From assembly GCA_027886185.1 (NCBI GenBank), contig WOAB01000056.1:8680001-8744000 (forward strand): 64,000 nt of DNA, read 5' to 3'. Position numbers and translations under genes: made by a program. Under the pieces are notes generated by a model. That model was not told where the DNA came from, ran no database searches, and saw only the letters and a program-made list of their open reading frames with translations. Positions 56,430 to 64,000 of this stretch are shown piece by piece. The stretch comes from Rheum nobile. Lineage: Eukaryota > Streptophyta > Magnoliopsida > Caryophyllales > Polygonaceae. How positions within the stretch are numbered: position 1 is the first letter of the stretch; the number at the start of each line of letters is the position of its first letter.

Positions 56430-56502
56430 CCTACTGTTTACCTATGTTCTGCTTTACTGCTTTCTTTCTACGCCTTTCCTTACTTTAGATTACCTGGGTT
56501 CA
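56430..56502 (+). repeat. 3' terminal direct repeat of the caulimovirid-like element
   Basis: Partner of 50183-50255 with one C/T difference. Two bases after its CA end the CACTA subterminal array begins at the equivalent of 40573. Confidence 0.88.
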
Positions 56503-56503
56503 T

Positions 56504-57224
56504 TAGCAACGACGTTAAAAATAATATAGCTGCGATATAGCCACTAATATAGCAACGAAAATCAACGAATGCTAGCAACTACCATAGCAACGAAGATAGC
56601 AACGGATGCTAGCAACCACCATAGCAACGAAGATAGCAACGGATGCTAGCAACCACCATAGCAACAATAATAGCAACGGATGTTAGCAACCACCATAGCA
56701 ACGCTACAAGCCACGACCCATAGTTACGATAATAGCATCGATAATAACATCGATACTAGCAACGACTATAGCAACGCTAAGAGAGACCATAGTAACGATA
56801 AGCAACAACAATAGCATCGACTCTAGCAACGACCATAGCAACGACTATAGCAACGACCATAGGGACAACCATATCAACCACGAAAGCAACTACAGTAGCG
56901 ACGACAACAACAACCACAGTAGAACGAATTTAGCTACGAAAGTAGCGACTACCATAACAACCTCTATAGGGACGGATGTATAATCATTGCTTATGGTGTT
57001 GCTAAGACGGGCCGAAGCATTCGTCACATTAGTGACAAATCCAGCGACGTATGTCAAATCCGTCGCTAAGGTTGGTCGCTGTCTTGCGTGGCTATATTGC
57101 TACGCCAGGTATAGCAATGCAATCAAAATTCGTTGCTACAACCGTCGCTAACTCTCATCAGTCGCTATATCCGTTGCTACGGTCGATGCAATTTCCGATG
57201 CTATTCAAGCGTTTTCTAATAGTG
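56504..57224 (+). mobile_element. CACTA right-end fragment, copy 2
   Basis: Second copy of 40573-41293: the same TAGCAACG array and a terminus reading CACTATTAGAAAACGC on the minus strand, inserted at the same Copia base. All CACTA sequence to the left is absent and replaced by the caulimovirid-like element. Confidence 0.9.
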
Positions 57225-59192
57225 ATTGCTTATGTTGTTGAGTCTTTTAATATTTGGCATGAACGGTTAGGGCATGTGAATAACAAGTCTATTCAAAGAC
57301 TAATGAACATGAACCTGATTCCAAAATGCAAATCAAGTAAAGACAAATGTGAAGTGTGCGTATAGGCCAAACTCACAAAAATGCCATCCCCACATGTTGA
57401 GAGAACAACCGAACCTCTAGGTTTAATACACACAGATTTGTGTGATTTAAAATATGTGCAAACTAGAGGCGGTAAAAAGTATTTCATAACCTTTATTGAT
57501 GATTGCACAAAATACTGTTATGTATACTTGCTAAGAAGCAAGGATGAGGCCTTGAAAAAGTTTAAGGAATACAAGTTGGAAGTGGAAAATCAACTCAGTA
57601 AATCCATAAAAGTAATCCGAAGTGATAGAGGAGGCGAGTGTGATGAACCATTTAACGCGTTCTATAGAGAACACGGGATTATTCATCAAACAATTGCTCC
57701 CTACTCACCAGAATCTAACGGAGTTGCGGAACGAAAAAACCGAACTCTGAAAGAGATGATGAATGCAATGTTGTAGGAATCTGGGTTACCCCAGAACATG
57801 TGGGGGGAAGCGCTGCTTACCACCAATTATATCCTCAACAAGATACCGCATAAAGTTACTGGCAAGACGCCATACAAACTTTGGAAAGGTAACGTACCTT
57901 CGTACAAATACCTCAAAGTGTGGGGGTGCCTAGCAAAAGTGGCAGTGCCACCTCCTAAGAAGGTCACAATTGGACCTAAAACCGTTGATTGTATTTTCAT
58001 AGGATATGCACATAACAGTAGTGCTTATCGATTTCTGGTACATAAATCTGATATACCAGATATACATGTAAATACAATAATGGAATCAAGGAATGCGTCC
58101 TTCTTTGAAAACGTGTTTCTGTGCAAGGATAAAGAACATCCGAAACGAACTCGTGAACAAAGTGAAGCAGGCACTTCTGTAAATGAAATAGAAGATGAAC
58201 CTAGACAAAGCAAAAGAGCTCGAAAAGAAACAGAACCTGAACCTAGACGAAGCAAAAGAGCTCGAAAGGAAAGAACCTTTGGGCATGAGTTCATCACGAC
58301 CTTTCTTTTGGAGAATGAGCCTAGAACTTTCAAAGAAGCCATGTCTACACCTGATGCACCTTCATGGAAGGAAGCAGTTAAAAGCGAAATCGACTCCATT
58401 ATGCAGAATCATACATGGGAGTTAGTTGATTTGCCACAAGGGTGTAAAGCATTTGGGTGCAAATGGATTTTCAAAACCAAATTGAAAACCGATGGCTCAG
58501 TAGATAAGCACAAGGCGAGGCTTGTGGTGCAAGGATTCCGACAAAAAGAGGGCTTGGATTTCTTTGACACTTATTCTCCAGTTACGAGAATAACTTCAAT
58601 CAGAATGCTAATAGCAATAGCTGCATTACAAAACCTCGAAATGCATCAAATGGATGTGAAAACTGCCTTTCTAAATGGAGAATTAGAAGAGGAGATATAT
58701 ATGAAACAACCTGAGGGTTATGTTGTTCCTGGACAGGAATACAAGGTGTGTAGACTTGTCAAGTCTCTATATGGACTCAAACAAGCTCCAAAGCAGTGGC
58801 ATGAAAAATTTGACAATGTCATGATGTCAAATGGCTTCAGCATTAATGAATGTGACAAATGCATCTACTTCAAGGACACTCCAAATGGTTACATTTTGTT
58901 GTGTTTGTACGTAGATGACATGCTCATTATTGGAAGCAATAAGGACATGATCAACCGCACTAAGAACATGCTTAGTGGGAAGTTCGACATGAAAGACTTG
59001 AGATTAGCAGATGTCATACTAGGGATTAAAATCACTAGACATTCTGAAGGAATTATCCTGTCTCAAGCACATTATGCTGAAAAAGTACTTGAGAGATTCA
59101 AGAACTACTCAAGCGGGACTGCAAAGAGTCCCGTGGACCCCCATCTTCATTTGACTAAGAACTCGGGGGATGCAGTGTCACAGTTGGAGTAC
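56504..59192. repeat. Segmental duplication B, copy 2
   Basis: Counterpart of 40573-43261 with a constant offset of 15931. Unlike copy 1 it continues without a break into the rest of the Copia element. Confidence 0.92.
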
Positions 59193-59870
59193 GCACGTGT
59201 GATTGGAAGTCTCATATACTTGACCAATTGCACAAGACCTGACTTGGCACACTCAGTCAATGTACTGAGTCGCTACACAAGTAATCCAGGACACAAACAC
59301 TGGAAATGGATAACTAGAGTATTAAATTACTTGCGTTATACTCAAAGTTATGGGCTGCACTATGGAAAATACCCAGCAGTTCTGGAAGGATACAGTGATG
59401 TAAACTGGATATCAGATTCCAAAAACTCAAAGTCCACAAGTGGATATGTGTTCATACTTGGTGGTGCAGCAGTATCATGGAAATCTTCCAAACAAACACT
59501 ATCGGCCAGATCCACTATGGAGTCTGAGTTCATTGCTTTAGACAAAGAAGCAGAGGAAGCTGAATGGCTTCAGAACTTGTTGGAAGATATCCCAATATGG
59601 GAAAAACCAGTGCCATCAATAAGTGTACACTGTGATAGTCAATCGGCTATAGCACGGGCACTGAGTCGTTTGTACAATGGTAAGTCACGTCATATACGAA
59701 GACGACATAAAACCATTAGACAACTACTCTCGCATGGTATAATCTCAATAGATTATATCTAGTCGGCTGACAACCTAGCGGATCCGTTTACTAAAGGTTT
59801 GTCACGAGATCAAGTTGTTAAATCATCAAGAGGAATGGGTTTAAAGCCTATGACTAAAGAGGATGCTTGA
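57225..59870 (+). pseudogene. Copia pol, three nonsense codons (copy 2)
   Basis: One reading frame throughout, interrupted at 57363 (TAG; CAT in copy 1), 57774 (TAG; CAG in copy 1) and 59760 (TAG). Domains: GAG-pre-integrase (SFNIWHERLGHVNNKSIQRL), integrase (HTDLCDLKY, RSDRGGEC, ESNGVAERKNRTLKEMM), reverse transcriptase (WKEAVKSEIDSIMQNHTW, then YVDDMLIIGS near 58907) and RNase H (KSTSGYVFILGGAAVSWKS, then TMESEFIAL). After the last stop SADNLADPFTKGLSRDQVV continues to a natural TGA at 59868-59870. Only three changes stand between this and an open frame, so decay is recent. Confidence 0.9.
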
Positions 59871-60446
59871 TGGCGAACCCTACCTACGTGACTGGAGATC
59901 CCAAGAAGTAGGTTCAAAGGGAAAACTAAATCAAGCTGAATCAAGATGAGCACTGGGAGACTAAAGTCTCTTCCCAGTTCCTAGGATGATGAACAGTGCT
60001 ACCTGTATGAGTTAAGGTTAAGCTTGACTTTTAATGATTCCATAGCTTTGAAATAAAAGTGGGATATGACAGGATACTCTTTATGGCAATCACCTTATGA
60101 GTGTGAAATGGGGCCGTTTCTAGGAGAGTTAAGAGAGGCTGAATTCTCCAAGTTCACTCATGAATAACTAGGGATGTTCAAGGCCAAAATGAACACAACA
60201 AGAGAACCTAGTTCTGTGAGAAGATTAAACTGTGTGATAGTTATTGTCTCAGTTTACATCAAAGCCCGGGTGGTTCAAGACATCATGTTCACTACCTGGT
60301 CGAGTAAATCCGATAGCTACTCACTATGGGTGGTTCAAGGCTGAAACATGCTACTAGCCCAGATGCAGTGATTTTTCGACTGTACTCTCAAAAGTCTTTT
60401 TGTTTTTAAACCAATGTTTAGAATCACTTCTATTCATGTGGGGGAT
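59871..60446 (+). other. Copia 3' untranslated region and polypurine tract
   Basis: Non-coding, with three GGGTGGTTCAAG or GATGTTCAAGG words. It ends in CATGTGGGGGATT right before the LTR start. Confidence 0.7.
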
Positions 60447-61405
60447 TGTTGGAACTCATTTTTAACATATGGCGCCGATCACTTTTCCGGTCACAATTCC
60501 GGTGGGCTCCGGCCATTGTCAACACCGGGAAGTGGAAGCATTGGCTTCCTCTACGCGAGTACATTCTCGTAGTGTACTCATACGACAAAAATGATTTCCG
60601 TTTGAATGAGAAATGGAGGCCCAAAGTAGCTTGCATGAAGTGCAAGACTTGGGGAAAATGTTGGGATAAAAGTGTATCCCACATTGGAAATTTGGAGGTA
60701 GAATTACCACCATATATAGAGGAGAAATGGACTCAAGGTTGTGGCCTTGGGTCATTACCCATTTTCAATGGGGAGAGGACCTAGCTAATCAAGCCTACAC
60801 GCGCGCCGAGCCGAGTCGAGTCGAGTCGGGTCGGGTGAGCGAGCCGTGCCGTGCCGTGCTCGGGCTCGGGCCGGGTTGGATCGGATTGGGCTTGGGCTGG
60901 CCAGCCAACGCCCTATCTTTTTGGGCCGATCCAGAAAGCCCAGAGCAGCTGCAACGTTCAAATCGAGATCTGTAACGTCCTCCTTCACTAAATGCAGAAG
61001 ATTTGTAACGTTAAACAAAGATCTTCAGTAACGTGCACAAGATCTGCAACGGTCTCCTCTTTCGAGCTCTATATAAGAGCGGTATGCCTCTCATTCTAAA
61101 ATACATCGAACACAACAAAACAATCCTCTTCCCTGTTCTCTGTTTTTCCGAAATAATCGAGTCTGAGAGTACTACACAGAGCGGTTCGTAGCCTTCTGCA
61201 ATTTTGGTTGCGCAAACCAGAAGTTGTCAAGCAGTTGTATCCTGGGATTCAGAACGCCATCAACCCGTCATAATACGAGGCGTTTTCAGAATTAAGGAGA
61301 GAGATCTCGTTCTCGACTCTGCTTCGTTCTTACGTTCGGTATAATTTCATTTAATTCTTGTGCGATTTATACTTGCAGTTTACATATCAAATTTAAGTTC
61401 CTACA
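60447..61405 (+). repeat. Copia 3' LTR (plus-strand element)
   Basis: 959 bp from TGTTGGAACT to AGTTCCTACA, short inverted ends typical of LTRs. It includes a GC-rich patch of GAGTCGAGTCGGGTCGGG and GTGCCGTGCC repeats (60800-60890) and a TATA box (CTATATAAGAGC, about 61069-61080). Frames in 60430-61031 are not convincing genes. No second LTR is in the window. Confidence 0.88.
61069..61080 (+). promoter_or_regulatory. TATA box in the Copia LTR
   Basis: CTATATAAGAGC, preceded by repeated AACGT and AAGATCTG words (60965-61050) that could be enhancer repeats. Transcription would start near 61105. Confidence 0.6.
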
Positions 61406-61535
61406 TTAAGTCCTTGTCTAATACACTCTTTTCTTAATTTGGCTCTTCAAGTATTTAAGCCATATGTTCTATCTCCACAAGCATCTACCAAAAAGAGCAA
61501 ATAAGTTCTCCAGCAAAACTGAAGCTAAATCAAAG

Positions 61536-61824
61536 ATGATGATCTCAAAAACATGGGCCGACAAGGGCAGGATTTTCTCTCGCGTATCTCAAGAGCAACA
61601 TTTTCGTAAAGCTCCTTTGACATGGCTCTTGAGGAGCTCGGGGTGCTATCACGCTTCCATGGGATGCAGACTTGATAGAGTATGCACTTTCTCTTCTCCA
61701 AAGACACGTTGGTGAAGACTTACAAGAGGCTTTTCTCGTCTCCATGGCTACAAGTCGTTGCTTGTCGTCTTGGCAACTACTTGAAGATCATACAAGAAAT
61801 CAAATTTCCATATGTAGCTTTTGA
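61536..61824 (+). pseudogene. SAUR pseudogene, copy 3
   Basis: Same broken SAUR remnant as 2956-3244 with the same frameshift and a handful of substitutions (for example AGCTCG for AGCTTG). The break therefore predates all three duplications. Confidence 0.7.
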
Positions 61825-62065
61825 GAAGCCACAAAAATTATGGCCTCTTCTCTTGTTTTTTTGGGAGCTTAAGAAAATTGTAGTATCTAGATTGGTATGT
61901 TGTAGTTCACGAGTTTTACGGTGAATCGAAAGATCAAGCTAGTAGGTCTTAGCTGAATGTTCATGAGCAAACTTTTTTTTTTTCAATCCTACAATCTTCT
62001 GCATTTATCTTAGAGGATTTTGAAGATTAATTTATTTTATCTCCCTACTCTGTTGTGTACATGCA

Positions 62066-63677
62066 TGATATCGTATTCTCGACCTTAGAGTCGACAGATC
62101 AAGTCATCGCAAACAGATCAAAGTCAAACAACATACATGCAAGAACAAAAACAGTAAGAACACCAGATCTTGTTCACGCGGTTCGGTTAACGTACGTCCG
62201 CGGAGCCTCGAGACGTGAGACTCAACCCAAATGCACTAAAGATTGAAAAACACGAAGTGTTGGTTACAAGAGAGCAATCGGAAAACCCTAAAAGAACAAC
62301 TAAAGAACCACAGAGAAACAACAAGAAGACGAAAAAGAGGAAGTATAGAGAAAGGGTTTCGGCCCCCTTTCAAGGTTGTCGAAGCTCCAAACACTGGCTT
62401 CGAAGGAAGTGACCAAGGTGGACACCAGTAGCGCCGGCAACAACCACCGGAGACGCTCACTCTCTCCTTTTCTCTCTTTCTTCTTTCTCTCTATTTTTCT
62501 TGCGGCGCAACAAGGAACAATGAACAAGGAAGCAGGCAACACGACTAATAAAGCTAGGTCAAGTTGTCCCCCAAAAAATGCTGCGTTTCACCAAGTGAAT
62601 CCCGCGTCTCGCCGCGTAAAGCCCCTGTTTCACGCCAGGTGGGCTTTGGCCTTGTTGGGCATGTCGACTTCTCCAGTGGGCTTTGCCCAAGTAAACCAGC
62701 AGCTGGTTTAAGCCTCCAAACCGGTTAAACCGGTGTTGTTTTAACCATTTAACTAGTGAACCCGGTTTTTCCCTATCCTAAGGTTTTCCAATTAAATCTA
62801 TATCTTGCTATCCACACACTTAACATATTACAAAGTTGAATTATAATTATAACAAATTCCCTTCTAATCCGGGCTTTGACAAATGCCTATGTTTCTACAA
62901 CCAAAAGTGCATTCAGGAACCTCTTTATAGAATCTTCCCCTATGTCCTTGTCCCTTTCATATCTCAGTGAACATCATGGATATGAAGATTGTCCCTGCAA
63001 AAAATGAATTTATTCGCAGGAACCACTTTAGTGCCAAAATCTGTAGGATTAACATCACATGCAATTTTAACCACTTTAATCTGATGCTTTTCCACCTCAT
63101 CTCTAATAAAGTGAAACCTAACATCAATGTGTTTTGTTCTCTCATGATAGACAAAGTCTTTACATAGATATAAAGCACTTTGGCTATCCATATTAAGAAC
63201 AAGAACATATGTCTTATTCTCTATTTCATATAAAATACCTTTCAACCAAGATGCCTCTTTATAGGCTTTTGTAGCAGCTATATATTTAGCTTCTGTTGAG
63301 GATAAAGCTACTATACAATGTTGTTGAGATTTCCAGGATATGCAATTCCTAGCCCAAGTATAGAAATAAGACATAGTAGACTTACGTGTTTCCTTGTTAC
63401 TTGCATAATCTGAGTCCATAAAGCCTTGCAGTTCATTTCTGGAAGTGTGTTCAATGTATATGAGACCCATGTTTCTGGTTCCAGAGATGTACTTTAAGGC
63501 ATATTTCACAGTTGCCCAGTGTTTCTCACCAGCATTAGACATATACCTGCTAAGAACACTTATAGCATATGCTAGGTCAGGCCTAGTACAAAGCATGGAA
63601 TACATCATTGAACCTACAACCACATCATATGGCACATTTCTCATCTTATCAATGTCAGTAGCAGAAGTGGGGCACAT
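62066..63677 (-). mobile_element. Truncated Copia (3' LTR plus pol end), segment A copy 3
   Basis: 3' LTR 62066-62854, preceded by the unmutated target duplication ATGCA (62061-62065). The pol end on the minus strand (63677-62964) is one open frame: RPDLAYAISVLSRYMSNAGE, then RNase H with DSDYASNKETRKSTMSYFY and IVALSSTEAKYIAATKAYKE. It lacks the stop present at the equivalent place in copy 1, so it keeps a better record of the ancestral element. It is cut at 63677. Confidence 0.9.
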
Positions 63678-64000
63678 TGATGCGTTCCTGCCCACCATGA
63701 CTGCCACCGAGGAAGAGGAAGCTATGAGCATTCGCCTAGAAGGGCCAATAACAAGATCGCGCGCCAAAGTCATCGTCAACGCGACACAATCTATGGTTGT
63801 CCGCGTCGTCGCCAGCCAAATGAGCCAAGGAACTCAAGAGACCGCGTTCTCTCTCAAGCGCCTTCAACCAAGCCCAGAGAACGCGTTCTCTGTCATTCTC
63901 CTCTCGAACATCCATTGAACGCGATCTGTTGATCTGATTGCAATATTCTGAACATTAATTATTTTAGTTATTTGTTTTAGGGCGTGTGTTCCACGCGTGT
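63678..64000 (+). pseudogene. Coding fragment of an unidentified, possibly Gypsy, retroelement
   Basis: Directly at the Copia break a plus-strand frame reads DAFLPTMTATEEEEAMSIRL, then EGPITRSRAKVI, ending at a TGA at 63916-63918. A GPITRSRAK motif is common near the ends of Gypsy polyproteins in plants, so this may be a pol tail. No other domain is visible. The sequence is richer in CG dinucleotides than its surroundings and contains GAGAACGCGTTCTCTG palindromes. The window ends within the non-coding part. Confidence 0.4.

Larger units (their letters stand above)
50183..56502 (+). mobile_element. Endogenous caulimovirid-like (pararetroviral) element without reverse transcriptase
   Basis: The interior has a tRNA-Met primer site (50258-50270), a 236-base leader, two long uninterrupted frames and a downstream promoter (TATAAAAGGC at 56251). 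A 73-base direct repeat (50183-50255 and 56430-56502, one mismatch) ends CA at both sides, so it resembles an LTR retrotransposon with a truncated 5' LTR. It could equally be an integrated circular pararetroviral genome with terminal redundancy. ORF1 resembles Caulimoviridae movement and coat proteins. No reverse transcriptase or RNase H is present anywhere in the interval. No target duplication was found. It is either a non-autonomous derivative or one segment of a divided genome. Confidence 0.8.
57225..61405 (+). mobile_element. Copia element (plus strand), 3' part with LTR
   Basis: Pol from GAG-pre-integrase to the RNase H end (57225-59870), a 3' untranslated region, a polypurine tract (GTGGGGGA, 60438-60445) and a complete 3' LTR (60447-61405). 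The base sequence after the LTR is TTAAG, which equals 2826-2830 of segment A, so the Copia inserted into a segment A copy with TTAAG as target. The 5' half is missing beyond the CACTA terminus. Confidence 0.9.
61404..63677. repeat. Segmental duplication A, copy 3 (partial)
   Basis: Matches 2824-5106, with more substitutions and a few indels than copies 1 and 2 show between themselves. It lacks the SAUR gene because the plus-strand Copia inserted at its left edge. Confidence 0.9.

Overview
The window is plant nuclear DNA, almost certainly from a flowering plant and probably a eudicot. Three things point there: two intact small auxin-up RNA (SAUR) genes, AT-rich non-coding DNA, and a dense, nested set of plant-type transposable elements (Copia, Gypsy, Cassandra-type TRIM, CACTA, hAT, a possible Helitron end and a caulimovirid-like element). 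I cannot name the species. The only genes I regard as functional host genes are the two near-identical SAUR copies. No tRNA gene, true rRNA gene or CRISPR array was seen.

Layout. 1-1624: a ~170-bp tandem repeat and the 3' flank of a SAUR gene. 1625-9654: SAUR gene (minus), a frameshifted SAUR pseudogene (plus), then a complete but decayed Copia element (minus, 3487-9654). 10436-11882: a Gypsy-type solo LTR with perfect target duplication TTATT. 12363-13058: a hAT MITE with perfect 8-bp target duplication. 13989-24066: a hAT-like element split by a 7.7-kb LTR retrotransposon (14882-22629, target duplication ATCCA) with 3.1-kb LTRs and only a 1.5-kb degenerate interior. 24802-28038: a nearly identical second copy of 1625-4862, including the second SAUR gene. 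28039-41293: a large CACTA element lacking its left end, with a tnpD-like transposase pseudogene, four consecutive exons of a signal-peptide-peptidase-like host gene on the opposite strand, a tnpA-like gene, and subterminal repeats up to a CACTACTAG terminus. 41294-43261: the plus-strand Copia pol that this CACTA interrupted. 43432-45939: a decayed hAT transposase with a TTF-type zinc finger. 46562-48001: two Cassandra-like TRIMs whose LTRs carry 5S-rRNA-derived sequence. 50183-56502: a caulimovirid-like element with two uninterrupted reading frames (movement protein, coat protein, zinc knuckle and protease in one; an unknown 391-aa protein in the other) and no reverse transcriptase. 56504-61405: a second copy of the CACTA-end/Copia junction, running on to the Copia 3' LTR. 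61404-63677: a third, partial copy of the SAUR-pseudogene/Copia segment. 63678-64000: an unrelated coding fragment.

The region looks like a SAUR cluster expanded by segmental duplication and filled by successive insertions. The order can be partly read. The minus Copia inserted before segment A was duplicated, because all three copies share its insertion point. The plus Copia then inserted into a segment A copy, the CACTA inserted into the plus Copia, and that composite was duplicated. Most transposon reading frames carry stop codons, whereas the two SAUR copies and the caulimovirid-like frames are open. Those are the parts most likely to be young or under selection.
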